This document shows positions 22,416-32,905 of a stretch of 64,000 nt of DNA, piece by piece (positions within the stretch are counted from its first letter, which is position 1; each line of letters starts with the position of its first letter). The translations under genes and the position numbers were made by a program. Below the pieces are notes generated by a model. That model made no database searches. It was not told where the DNA came from and saw nothing but the letters and a program-made list of their open reading frames with translations. Source of the DNA: Eonycteris spelaea. Taxonomy: Eukaryota; Chordata; Mammalia; Chiroptera; Pteropodidae. The stretch spans positions 744,001 through 808,000 of the forward strand of contig PUFA01000066.1 of NCBI GenBank assembly GCA_003508835.1. Reading direction: 5' to 3'.

Positions 22416-22886
22416 ACATACACAAAGACCTGGGGGCGGAGAAGGGCCGGAGGCTCAGGAAGGGTGAGCATGCGGCTGGCGAGGCGTGGCAGGGTATTGT
22501 TAGAAGCAAACACCTGAGCTTTGTCCATTCACGGTGCTCTCTGGAGCCTGACGCCCAGGAATGGGACAAGAGTCCTGGCCATCTCTGCTCACACAGCTGG
22601 GAAAGGTGACCCAGAGGCCACGGGGACTCTGTGCCAAGAAATCCTGTTTTTTCGTGTGTGTGCTGAATTTGGCAAGGCTCCTGTCCTCCAGTCTCAAGGC
22701 CATTGTATGTTTCAGGTCAGGCTCCTCCTCAAAGCCTTCTCCCCAACAACGATGCTTGGACACAGCTGGCTGGAGGCTGGTCACTCGGAGAGCCACCTGG
22801 CAGCACTCAGAGAAAGCAACTGTGTGCACCCAACTGCGAGCACACTCTCAGACAGGGCGGCCCACCCCCAGGGCCAGAGCCCAGAG
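22416..22886. other. Unassigned stretch
   Basis: No recognised feature; open frames up to about 155 codons carry no known domain. Confidence 0.5.
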
Positions 22887-23070
22887 CAGTGGTTCTCAAC
22901 CAGGACAATCTCGCCCCCCGGGGGACACTCGGCAATGTCTGGAGAACTTTTTGATTGTCACTCCTGGGGCCATGCAACCGGTATCTAGTGGGTAAAGGCC
23001 AAGCATGCTGCTCAATATTCAACAGGACAGCCTCCCAACAGAGAATGATCTGGTACAGATATCAATAGCC
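22887..23070 (+). mobile_element. hAT-Charlie type non-autonomous element, copy 2
   Basis: It starts 'cagtggttctcaaccaggac' and contains 'gggggacactcggcaatgtc' and 'tattcaacaggacagcctcc'. It is the same family as 11894 and 35629. Its right end runs directly into the next element. Confidence 0.85.
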
Positions 23071-23220
23071 ATTATTGTCCCCTAAGGAGCATTTTTCGGC
23101 AGTTTTCCTAATTGCCCCTCCCAATGAAATTTTAATACCACAGCAACACTGTATATATTGTTTATCTATTTATGTGCTCTGGGTAGAGCTGTGCTTTATG
23201 CATAAGAAAAGTAGTATTTC
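23071..23220 (+). mobile_element. Half of a fold-back MITE
   Basis: 'cccctaaggagcatttttcg', 'aatgaaattttaatacca' and 'tgtgctttatgcataagaaa' match the left arm of the palindromic element at 56010-56395. Only one arm is present. Confidence 0.65.
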
Positions 23221-23221
23221 A

Positions 23222-23615
23222 AAGTGTCCATCGACAACGAATGGACAAACAAATATGGTATATACGACGATGGAAGGGAATTCTGACACCTTCTACAACA
23301 TGGATAAACCTTGTGGACGTTATGCTCAGTGAAATAAGCCAGTCGCGAAAAGACAAATACTAGGTGATTTCACTCATGTGCAGTACCTAGAGCAGCGACA
23401 TTCATAGAGAGAAAGTAGAGTGGTGGTTGTCAGGGGCTGGCAGGAATGGGGAGCGGTTTAATGGGGACAGAGTTCAGCTTTGCGAGATGCGAAGAATTTT
23501 GGTGATGGTTGCACAACAATGGGAAGGTATTTAATGCCACTAAACTGACTGCACACTTAAAAATGGTTAAGATGGTGAATTTTATGCTACGTGTTTTATC
23601 ACAATTTAAAAAAGC
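23222..23615 (+). mobile_element. LINE-1 3' end (L1MA/L1MB-like)
   Basis: Landmarks are 'gtgtccatcgacaacgaat', 'ctacaacatggataaacc', 'gtgaaataagccagtcgcga', 'gtggttgtcaggggctggca', 'ggtgatggttgcacaacaat' and 'cacttaaaaatggttaagat'. A short internal deletion lies near 23270. It ends in an A-rich tail. Confidence 0.93.
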
Positions 23616-25919
23616 ATCCTATTTTTAGCCCCCCCCCAAGACCCAATTCTTGCACCCTTGGGGGCATGTCACACCTATTGGAGATGTGTGTCCAGAGATG
23701 TCCTTGCACAGGACTCACGTGTCTGGATGTTCATGGCCGCATGGTTTGGGGAGATGGGAGGTGGAGCAGCCTGGTTGTCCCCATTACCCCTGACTCCATG
23801 ACTGTGGGAGGGGAAGTTTCCAGGACGATGGTACCTGCTCACGGTGCAGGGCAGAGGTGCTGATGGAAAAACCTCTCGGTCATGGCTCAGACACCTTGTC
23901 ACAGATGCTCCACAATTGCACCGTCCAGGTTTTTAGAAAATCCATAAACAGCCAAATGATTCTTCACTTCCTCTAGCTGATGACTTGACAACAATTTCAA
24001 ACCAAACTTTGCAGCCTGTCTGCCGTTTGCTTTCTTTCCTTCCACTTATAAATTCTAGTTGTTTTTTTTGTGTGTGTGTGTGTTTTTGTTTTTGCCTTTG
24101 TTCCTTGAAACAGTGTAGGAACACGAGTCGTCCTCACGTGAGAATGAAACAGCATGGACATAATGAACTCGATGTCTCCGAATTGTTCTTTGGCAATGAG
24201 TTAAACATGCCAGGTGCACACCCAGGGAGATCATGAGACGGTTACAAGCAAAACCCAGATGCGCACATGGCGGCGTGGAGGGGTCTAAACGGTAGCACAG
24301 TGTCATCGTGCGGAAGTTAAAAACAGAGCACGCAAAGCACCTACACGTGTTTTGCAAAACAGACATATGACAGAAGGATGCACTCAGACGTGCCAGGACG
24401 GGGGATGGGACTGGGGACTTAAATTAGAGGAACTAAACAGATTTAAGAGCAAGAGATGGACCTTGCGTAGCCAAGGATGATAATGTGACAAGCTGAGGAG
24501 GATGACTGATTCAGGCCTCGGCGCGGAGTGAAAACCAAAACGAACGAAAAAATGTTAAAAGAGGGAAAGTAGCCTTTCACAGAATGCCACATATGTCATT
24601 TTAGAATTTATACACACAAAGCAATGCTTGCCTATTTCAGGCAGAATTATACAAAACAAAAGACACCTAGAAAACACATCTGAGCACCTGACAGTGGTGG
24701 GAGGTGGGAGTGGAGGATGAATAAATGAGAAAAGACAGACATGCAAACAAACAAGCCATTCAAGTGCTGGGACTTGTCCGGACCAACTATGATGATATGT
24801 CATTACCTGAGGAGTTTGGCTAACCACTCTCACCACTCGAGGTCCAAAAAAAAAAAAAAAAAGCCCCAAGTAGCCCTAAAGCATCACGCAGATTCCCCTG
24901 TTAGTATCAGCTGATGCCCGCTGAAATGGCTTAAGCCCATGGAGGACCACTTTCTTATAAAGAAGCCGTGGGGACTCCCAGGTCCAAAGGCTGAGACGCA
25001 GGGGGCCTCTACACCAGCCCAGACACCGATAACACTCATCTCTGCGGCTTTTCTCGGTGTCTGTCTGAGTTTCCTTCCTGCTCCAGCTTCAGATCCACTC
25101 CCTCTGCTTCCACTCTGAGGATAATTCTGGTACAGATGAAACTCAGACCGTCATAGCATTGTTTGCGAGACTGGATTAGAGCTCTATCAGTTGACCTGGA
25201 GATATTTACATGAGATTTTTTGAATAAGAAAAAAAAACAAAACAAGGTGCAGAAAAGAGTGTAAAATAGAATCCCATTGTTATAAAAAAGAATAATTGAA
25301 AAAAAATCCCAATCCATTTGCATAGCTTTGTATCTAGCACATAAATATAAACATATATGTACATATAAATATAAGCACAAATAAAAATATTTTGAAAGGA
25401 TATGTTCTGAGTTTTTAGCGTGGGTCCCTAGCTCTGGGTTACAGGAATGACATAAATTAAAGTGCGAGGAGAGAGAAACAAGGCAATTAAGTGCTGCACT
25501 TAAAAATACATATCATTACATGTTCATTATGTTCATTTATATAAAATCATGTGTAAAAGGAAATCAAGCAGAAGGATTAAGAAAGAAACACAGAGAGCAG
25601 AAGAGAAAGACGCAGAAGTGCAGCCAGGCTGAGATTCGAGTCTTTATGTCTCATTTCACATTCTCGGGAGAACGCTGAGTGGTCCTGTGTGGACCAGAGG
25701 CCACCTCTGGAGCAATCAACTGTGACCAGGAAGCAGAGTCATTGGGTACAAATAGGTCTGTTCCCACTGTATCTGTGGGATGAGGGAAAGGTCCCGGAGT
25801 TGGGGCGGGGTAACTAACTAGTCCGATAAAATAAGATTTCTTTTAACGTTTCTTCCTATGAATCATAGGGGCTTTAAGAGAGAGGATTAGAGAAGAGGGC
25901 ATGAGCCAAGTAAGATCTG
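23616..25919. other. Mostly unassigned; diverged LINE-1 pieces
   Basis: Parts of 23690-23790 and 24290-24440 resemble badly diverged LINE-1 3' UTR in plus sense. An A17 run lies at 24846-24862. An A/T-rich part at 25200-25400 resembles LINE-derived sequence. No gene is seen. Confidence 0.45.
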
Positions 25920-26279
25920 GGGGCAGCTGAGGAATTAACCAGGGGGACGGGGTGGGGAGAACACACGGGAAGGTTCTGGTAAGGCAGGAAAGACACGGAA
26001 CCATCGGGGATCCTGCAGTAAAAATGAGGAGAGCAGAGAACTCAGCAGCGGCAAGACTGTGAAGGACCTTGGTCGCCCCTGGTGAGTGAGGCAGTCAGCA
26101 AATTTATGGGACAGATCGCATAGGGTCTGCACACTATAGTATAGACGTGGCTTTTCCCTAGGATGAGATGAACGTCACTGGGAGCTTTGAGGAGAGGTGG
26201 GCAGAGTTGACTCCGGTATGATGGGAAGGAGGTACCATCGGCATCTGCCCCCAAAACTCAGCCAGGCCATAAAACATGG
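25920..26279. other. Unassigned; possible antisense L2
   Basis: 'gcaagactgtgaaggacctt' at 26049-26070 resembles an antisense L2 landmark. Too little is shared to call it. Confidence 0.35.
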
Positions 26280-26830
26280 TGGGGTGTGCGGCTCTCTTAC
26301 TCGAGGAGTTTTCGAGATGAAGAATTTCAGCCCATCACCCCGAAACACGGTGAGCCCATTAGCCCCGCATCTGAATCAGATCTCTCCTATCCTATTAAGC
26401 AATTTGGGGCCATTTCTAGAGAAGATTTTGTCATTTCCCGAAATCTCCGGCTGCTTCGTTTAGGCCTGGTGTTTAGGCGGAATGCAATTAACACCTTCCA
26501 AACCTGGTTTCCCCTGAAATCCAATCAATTTTAACTCGTTTTTCAAATCACACGCTCTCTCTAATTGTGAGCCGGGGCCTCCGCAGGATAGCGACTTAAG
26601 TCAATTAGTGCATCGCCTGTATGAAAATTATGCTATTTATGTTGGTAGCTCCCCCACATTACTGATGAGCTTCCTCGAGCTAATGGAATAATGAAAAACA
26701 AAACAGATTTGCCGTTCTTAATAAGAGAAAGAGATAATGAAGGCAAATTAAAATGGAGGCTCAGATCTGCACAGAGAACCGGTAATGCAGTTTCTCCTTT
26801 TAAATTAACATCGGATTCTCGAACGTTGAG
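26280..26830. promoter_or_regulatory. Candidate conserved noncoding element, TAAT-rich
   Basis: The segment is free of recognisable repeats and holds many homeodomain-type cores: 'gcaattaacacc', 'caattttaac', 'tctaattgtgag', 'tcaattagtgc', 'gagctaatggaataatg' and 'cttaataag'. Complex sequence with intact TAAT clusters is typical of developmental enhancers. No alignment was available, so constraint is inferred. Confidence 0.45.
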
Positions 26831-27289
26831 GGCAGGGAGGAGGGGAGGAACTCAGAATTCTATTAGACACAAGTGTGCCGCTTGGGCTGGATTCTGGCAA
26901 TTGGGGTCCTTTGTTGCTTCTTGGAGGTTAGTTACGGGACCCTGTCAGGAGCCAGCCCCTCTGGTACACCACCCCTCGTAGGTTCAGCTCCCTGCATGCG
27001 ACCCGCCAGTTATCTTCCCCAAATTCTGTGAGCTTGCTGGTGTTATTGATCGCCATTTTACAGAAGAGAAGCCTAAAGGATGTGTTATAGGTTTAAATCT
27101 GCCAGCTTCAGCACTGTGATCATTAGGGGTGTGGTAACTCTTTGTAGTGTGGGGCTGTCTTGTGCATTTGTACGACATTTGGTAGCATTCTTGAGCTCCT
27201 CACTAGATGCCAGTAGCAGTATTGTCCCCAGTTGAGACCCAGACGACTCTGGGTGCTCAGCTATCGCCCGGGCAGTCTTGCCAGGAAGG
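26831..27289. other. Unassigned; small MIR piece
   Basis: A short antisense MIR piece ('cgccattttacagaagagaa') lies at about 27030-27085. Otherwise nothing is recognised. Confidence 0.5.
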
Positions 27290-27425
27290 GCAGGCAGCAT
27301 GGGGCTGGGCGTCAGGAGACCTGGATCTGGTCCTGCTCCTGCCTCATCGTGGGACCAGGACAATCATGGCCCCTCACAGGGCCTGGGTTTCTTGACCTGT
27401 CAAGTGGGTATAACAATATGGTGAA
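27290..27425 (+). mobile_element. MIR SINE fragment
   Basis: 'ggcgtcaggagacctggatc', 'gcctgggtttcttgacctg' and 'caagtgggtataacaat' follow MIR. Confidence 0.75.
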
Positions 27426-27699
27426 CTGGAATCTGGCTTGGTTGAAGAAGTTGGCCAATGGCATGGAAGTTTGGTCAAGTGAGAAGCAGCATCCAGGGGA
27501 GGTCAGAGAGGAGAGTGTCAGAGAGTCACCGGGGATGAGGCTGGCGCCAGAGGTAGACAGCAAAGGTGAAGACGATGAGGCAAAGGAGGGCAGGGCAAAG
27601 CGGACCAGATTCTGGGAGGCTGGAGGAGTTGACCTCCCTCCCGCCCCTTCCCTTCCTCCCCTCCCCCCACCTTCCTTCTTCCACCTCTTCTGCGTATTG

Positions 27700-27840
27700 T
27701 CTTACACTCAAACCATCACTTTTACCTCCGCTTCACAGAGAGGCACATAGAAATTAAGAGTTGCCAAGTCTGACCAAGCTAATAAAGCAGTAAGCTGAGA
27801 TTTGAAGCTGGTGGTCAGGTTCCAGGTCTGGTGTCCTTGA
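27700..27840 (-). mobile_element. MIR SINE fragment, antisense
   Basis: 'cttcacagagaggcacatag', 'gttgccaagtctgaccaagc' and 'gctgagatttgaagctggtg' follow MIR in reverse. Confidence 0.7.
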
Positions 27841-28424
27841 CCTTTGTGCTTTCAACCTGAGGAATTAGGTCCTCGGTAAGAGGGACTTCTAATTTACCCA
27901 AAGGTTTATGCCCTAGCTCTGGCATGACTGACTGGGGCTTCCTGTCCTGAAGAGACCATAAGGGAACTGAACATCGCATTAAGAGGGGGCGGTGTACTGG
28001 TAAGAAAGACCTCTCATGACCTGGGCTACAAAGCATTTGTACAGGATTTGGATGGGAACAGCCAGAAGGACTGAGGTGGGCTTTCCCAACAGTTCACTGA
28101 CATGGCGTGTGGCTTGAAAACCCAAGGAAAGTGCTCAATAAAACAAAACAAAGCAAAAATATACCTGCGTGTAATGACCAAGAATAATCTAAGAGTAACA
28201 GTTAATCAGTGAGAAAAGTGCCCATGGCGGGGAGTTGGCACAGCACAGGTGCCTCGTAAATTCCTTCCTTCACTCCAGACCGCCCCGCCCCGGCCCCCCA
28301 GGATAGCACCGACCCTGCCGGGTGGGGGTCTGCTTGGAGTAGCTTTTACCTTATTCCAGCTGCTCCCAACCCTCACTTGCCACAGATCACTCTCCCTCGG
28401 TGGTCCATCTTTCTTTCCTGAGAC
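27841..28424. other. Unassigned stretch
   Basis: No feature recognised; an A-rich piece lies at 28140-28160. Confidence 0.5.
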
Positions 28425-28530
28425 CAATGCTGAGCTGTGTGGCCTTCAGCAGGTTGCTTGACCTCTCTGAGCCTCCACTTCCTGGGGCAGGATCTGTGGC
28501 CCGCCTTCCAGCTCTAACATGGTTGGAATT
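28425..28530 (+). mobile_element. MIR SINE fragment
   Basis: 'gagctgtgtggccttcagca', 'ggttgcttgacctctctgag' and 'ccttccagctctaacatgg' follow MIR. Confidence 0.7.
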
Positions 28531-28974
28531 TTTACTCTGTGCCCTCTTGCAGCTGCCTCCTCTCCTTCTTCCTTTCCCCTCCTCCACCTCCATCTGTCCT
28601 CCTCCTCTGCGCCCTCCTCCCCACACCTCTGCACAAAGCTCCAAGCCTCTGTCCAGATCATGATTTCCAGGGATGGAGGAGCAGGACAGGGTAGAGAAGA
28701 CCCCTCCTTTTCTGAGGGCTTCAGGCTAGACACCAGGGCGCTCTGCTTGCTTTGTCAAGATCCTTCTAGCAAAGGTAGATCTCAACTGATGTCTCGGCAA
28801 CAAGCTAAATATTTATGGAGTTCCTAAAATTTCCCACCACATTAAGCTCGTCACTTTATCTCCCATCTGCACACAGCTTTTCTCTGTTCACCTTGGGCCT
28901 GACACTTCCCAGAATCCTCTCGGGCTCAGGCACCATCTCTCAAGAGGGTGATGAAACATGTTCGCCTCTAATCA
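28531..28974. other. Unassigned, pyrimidine-rich left part
   Basis: 28550-28640 is C/T-rich. No repeat family is assigned. Confidence 0.5.
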
Positions 28975-29135
28975 CTTCCAGTAATAATAATAGGTCCTAA
29001 CATTGTATAGGGTTTCTCAAAGCACGTTTACACACGTTATCTCACTCGCGGCTCACACTAACCGCGTGACTTAGACTTTGCATCCCATTTCAGAGAGTGC
29101 CTTACAGCCAGGGTATGGCAGAGCTGCCACAGGCC
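28975..29135 (-). mobile_element. MIR-type SINE, antisense
   Basis: 'taataataataggtcc', 'gggtttctcaaagcacgttt' and 'gtatggcagagctgcc' fit MIR/MIR3 in reverse. Confidence 0.65.
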
Positions 29136-29379
29136 TCCCTCGTGGCACCCGCAGGTGCCAAAGCCCACTCACCCAGGTCCAGCTCATCTGCGGGCCCCAG
29201 GACAAGAGTATAAATGGAGGCTCACATACCAAATGTCTCACATGTCAAGTTATACACAAAGCTAAACATGTTTTCTCTGTTTTTCTCCTCCTACTTTGAC
29301 AAATGTATCTGCAAGGTCTGAATTTAGAGACTCTCTCTCCTCGGAGTTTTGCACCAGAACAGAAGCCATGTTGTGTGTG

Positions 29380-29467
29380 GCTTTTTTTAGTTTCATGAGC
29401 CAATGAATTTTCTTTATGTTGAAGCCAGCTGAAGTTTCTATCACTTATGACTAGAAGTCCTGATCAT
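29380..29467 (+). mobile_element. LTR-like family X, 3' fragment
   Basis: 'gtttcatgagccaatgaatt', 'gttgaagccagctgaagttt' and 'ctatcacttatgac' match the 3' end of the unit seen whole at 52145 and, in reverse, at 51265. Confidence 0.6.
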
Positions 29468-29734
29468 ACGTGGCTGTAGGAGCCAGACTAGGACAGAAAG
29501 GTAGTTCAACCATCCCCTTGTGAACTGGGAGACCCATGGTAATTTATGACCAGAACTTTTGGGTAAAGGAATAATAGCATAAAGTTGAATCAAAGAAGGG
29601 GACCAAGAAAACGTATACCTCCTTGCAAAACGTGTACACATACTTCACATCTTTTTCAGAGAAGATGATACAGAAATGCTGTGGGCACCTTGAAATCCTC
29701 AGCCATAGCTTACTCTCAGAGAGGATCACAGCTC

Positions 29735-29815
29735 ACCTGGTCCAATCTCTTTATTTTACAAATGAGGGAATGGAGCCTCAGAGGCGAGAAAGTTACTTGC
29801 TCAAGGTCTCCTACC
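29735..29815 (-). mobile_element. MIR fragment, antisense
   Basis: 'ttattttacaaatgagggaa' and 'acttgctcaaggtctcctac' follow MIR in reverse. Confidence 0.6.
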
Positions 29816-29891
29816 TTTCATCAACTCAGCAAATATGTATTGATCACACGCTGAATTCAAGACCATATGGTAAGCGCTGGGTAACACAGGG

Positions 29892-30045
29892 CAGGGGTCA
29901 GCAAACTGTGGCCCATTGTCTCTTTTTGCAAATAAAGTTTTATTGAAACATGGCCCCGTCTGTTTGTTTACAAACTGTCCATGGTCGCTTTTGTGCTGCA
30001 GGGGCTGTGATGAACAGCTGCATCAGAGACGATGCATTATCAGAG
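29892..30045. mobile_element. hAT-type element remnant
   Basis: 'caggggtcagcaaactgtgg', 'aataaagttttattgaaaca' and 'gtttacaaactgtccatggt' match a common mammalian hAT MITE (MER1-group type). The right end is missing. Confidence 0.75.
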
Positions 30046-30194
30046 GGTTCGGCTTGACCTTGGGTTTGACCGTCTACAAGGTGCTGTGCCATGTCTTCAC
30101 ACTACCACCATCCTCACTGGAAGACCCAAGGACCCCTGGGCCAGAGGGTGGGCTTGCTGACTCATCTCTCCCCCTTGGAAGGGACCAGGGCAGC

Positions 30195-30361
30195 AATCTT
30201 GACTTCAGAATCTTTATTGGAAAATAAACACTGTTAATGTACAAGAAATCCCATCCAGGGGTCCAGACAAAACATCCCTGTGTGGGGTTGATGCCACCCT
30301 AATGGGCTCCAGATGTCCCCAAGTCTCAGTGTCCTGGTGACCTGAAGGAAGGAGGCAGGCC
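30195..30361 (-). other. Candidate 3'-terminal exon (minus strand)
   Basis: Read on the minus strand, a good acceptor (tgtgtctcccctccag) at 30377-30362 is followed by about 145 bases and then an AATAAA signal at 30218-30213. A cleavage site would fall near 30195-30205. One frame stays open from the acceptor to the AATAAA, but no domain is recognisable, so any transcript could be noncoding. No upstream partner exon was identified. The repeats beside it do not explain the segment. Confidence 0.35.
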
Positions 30362-30694
30362 CTGGAGGGGAGACACATAGTGGTTAGGAACCCAAAGAGG
30401 CATCTTTGCCACCCAGTTTCTCTCTGCATGGGGAAGTTAGGGGACCCTCTCACCCCACCCTTCTCAGCTTCACCAGACCCCATTCATGGGGTCTCTACAG
30501 CCCCCTTCTTGAGTTTATTTATCTGACCAAAGGAAATGGCCAGCCTGGGTGGTACGCCTCACTGGGAGCTGGAGCTGGGGTGACTTCCTGCAGGCCAGGC
30601 CAAGCTGGGGGCCTCATCACATCCCAGCATACCTGGCATCTTCTTTAATAAACCTGAAAACCTTATTTTTAAGTTTATTACCTTCTTCTGCCCT
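30362..30694. other. Unassigned stretch with further minus-strand A signals
   Basis: On the minus strand, AATAAA-type strings also occur near 30520 and 30650-30680. No repeat was recognised. Confidence 0.4.
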
Positions 30695-30785
30695 CTGGGC
30701 ATCAGCTTCGTGGGGGCAGGAATTCCTGTTATTTGGCTTCCTGCAGTATAGCACATAGGAGATGCCTAACACACACTTGCTGATG
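30695..30785 (+). mobile_element. Possible L2-type 3' end
   Basis: 'ttcgtgggggcaggaattcc' and 'tagcacataggagatgccta' resemble the L2 end. A small antisense MIR piece ('cccattttgcaggagagcaa', 'ggacttgcccaagcccgtgc') follows at 30785-30880. Confidence 0.5.
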
Positions 30786-30879
30786 CCCAAGAGCATCCCA
30801 TTTTGCAGGAGAGCAAATCGAGGACCAGCAGAGTGAGGGACTTGCCCAAGCCCGTGCAGCGGATTGAAGTCCGTACTGG

Positions 30880-31527
30880 TATTCGTTCCAGGGCTGCTGC
30901 AAACTCGGTGGCATAAAACAACAGGGGTTTACTCTCTCACACTCCGGAGGCCAGAAATCCGAGATCAAGGGGTCAGGGCTGCACTCCCTCCAAAGTCTCT
31001 AGGGCAGGCAGGAGTCCCTAAACCCCGCCACAGACCAGTAGAGGTCTGTGGCCTGTTAGGAACCGGGCCACACAGCAGGAGGTGAGCAGCGGGCTAGGGA
31101 GTGAAACTTCCTCTGTATCTGCAGCGCTCCCCAGCACGAGCATCACTGCCTCAGCTCCACCTCAGATCATCGCGCATGAGATTCCCACAGGAACACCAGT
31201 CCCTGGTGCCAAAAAGGTTGGGGACTGCTGGTCTAGGGGAAGATCTTTCTTGCCTCCCCCAGCAGCCCTTGGTGTACCTTGGCTCAGAGCTTCATCCCTC
31301 CAATCTCTGCTCCCCCCTTCACAAGCCCTTCTGCCTATGTCTCTGCGTCCCTCTCCTCTTAAAAGGACATCAGTCATTGGATTTCGGGCCCACCCTAATA
31401 ATCCAGGATGACCTCATCCCAAGATCCTTAACTAACGACATCTGCAAAGACCCTCTTTCCAAATACAGTCACATTCTGGGGTTCCAGGTAGATATGAATC
31501 TCGGGGGGAGACGATTCACCCACTACA
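30880..31527 (-). mobile_element. MLT1-type MaLR LTR, antisense, split by a hAT element
   Basis: Reading plus: 'gggctgctgcaaactcggtg', 'gcataaaacaacaggggttt', 'attggatttcgggcccaccc', 'catctgcaaagaccctcttt', 'aaatacagtcacattctggg' and 'attcacccactaca' are the reverse complement of a full MLT1 LTR. It is interrupted at 31005-31230. It is a solo LTR with no viral genes. Confidence 0.88.
31005..31230. mobile_element. hAT non-autonomous element nested in MLT1
   Basis: Ends are 'caggagtccctaaacccc' (left, from 31009) and 'ggttggggactgctg' (right), which are imperfect inverted counterparts. Inside are 'ggcctgttaggaaccgggcc' and 'acacagcaggaggtgagcag'. Flanks 'ctctaggg' (30997-31004) and 'gtctaggg' (31231-31238) look like the 8-base target duplication of hAT elements, with 7 of 8 matching. 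Confidence 0.82.
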
Positions 31528-31989
31528 CCGGCAGAGCTGCTGAGACCCTGGTCTCTCCGCAGCCCCAGCTCCCAGGGGCCTTCACAAGGAACTCTGCTTT
31601 GGGGGGTGGAGTTGGCGCCTACGGCTGTGGCTGTCAGTCTCCATGAACTTGTCAAGAAGGAGAGGGAAAAAAATAAACTCTGGGGTGAATGAAAGCAGCG
31701 AGATGATCTCGGCTGATCCCCGTAATCCCTTGCTCTGAGCTCGGCTTTCCATCTTCGGTCGAGCTTTCTTTTTTACCTTCTTCTTCAGAGTCTCCCCAGA
31801 GAAGCAACCCTTCCAAATTTAATAAACGTTTCCCCAGCCTCAGCTTTTTCCCAGAAATAATGCACAGCAGGATGATGTTTCACATGTCTGTCTTGACCCC
31901 ATGATTAATGAACCCCGACGAGAAAAACGGGGGTTAGGGGCTGATGGTCGTGAGGGGGATGAGAATGTGGCTGCTCGCATGTTTGACTC
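31528..31989. other. Unassigned stretch
   Basis: No repeat recognised from about 31640 to 31920. It contains 'ccccgtaatccc' near 31719, an OTX/PITX-type core, and 'gattaatgaac' near 31903. Confidence 0.45.
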
Positions 31990-32360
31990 TGTGCAGGGAT
32001 GTGTGAGCAGCCAACATGTACGTGTGTGTGGGGCATCAGGCCAGGGATCTGGGACTGAGTGTGAGTGTGTATGGGGTGGGTGATACCAGTGAGCGTGTAT
32101 ATATGGGTGAAGAGAAATGAACAGGCAGGAGTGTGCATGTGTGTTAGCAGCCGTGAGAGTGCTTATATGGATGAGGGCATGTCAGAGAGAATGTAGGAGA
32201 GTGTGGTAAAATATGTGTGCCCAGGCAAAGGATGTCAGTGTGCTTGTGTGGACCTGTGTCCGTGTGTGAGTGTGTGTTTACATGTCCATAGGCCAATGCG
32301 TGTGAAGGTCCGATGTGTATATATGGGCCTGTGGGAATTTGGCATACGCGTGCTCAGGAA
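31990..32360. repeat. Degenerate TG-rich tract
   Basis: The sequence is dominated by GTGTG strings with frequent interruptions. It looks like a decayed TG microsatellite. Confidence 0.65.
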
Positions 32361-32369
32361 TGCGTGTAA

Positions 32370-32600
32370 CTCTAACAGCATAGCGACCTGTCAACAACAT
32401 TATATCGTATACTTGAACGTTGCTAAGAGAATAGAGTCTCCCAATGACAAAATAGTAATTATGTGGGGTGAAAGATGTGTTAACTAACTTCATTGTGGTA
32501 CGCATTTCACAATGTATCTGTGACCAAATCATCACGTTGTACTCCTTAAACTTACACAATGTTGCATGTCAATTGTATCTCAATAAAGCTAGGGGAAAAA
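32370..32600 (+). mobile_element. LINE-1-like 3' end
   Basis: 'tcgtatacttgaacgttgct', 'atgtgttaactaacttcatt', 'atcacgttgtactccttaaa' and 'aattgtatctcaataaagct' follow an old LINE-1 3' UTR end, finishing in an A-rich tail. Confidence 0.75.
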
Positions 32601-32669
32601 ATTCATGGGACCAAAAAATGTGTAACTCTGAATGTCATGTTAGTATTAACAATGACATCCAACTCCATA

Positions 32670-32905
32670 CCCAGCCTGCACCCTCCTTCATTTCCTCTCT
32701 GACCTCGTACCTTCCTCTACTCTCATGCCCTCCAAGCACACCGGGCTCCTTAAACACATCAGACCCACGCCGCCTCCGGACCTTTGCACATGCTCTCCTG
32801 CTGCCTGTGATGCGCTTCTTCCAGAAAACCACATGGCTCCCTCCCTCATCTTTTCCTGCCTCTGCTCAAAAGTCACCTTATCAATGTCTCTTGCTATAGT
32901 CACCA
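32670..32905 (+). mobile_element. L2 LINE 3' region
   Basis: 'cggacctttgcacatgctct', 'gcctgtgatgcgcttcttcc' and 'ctgctcaaaagtcaccttat' follow the L2 3' end. Confidence 0.8.

Noticed and set aside
31101..31646. Plus-strand open frame of 181 codons
   Set aside because: It crosses an antisense MLT1 LTR and the nested hAT element.
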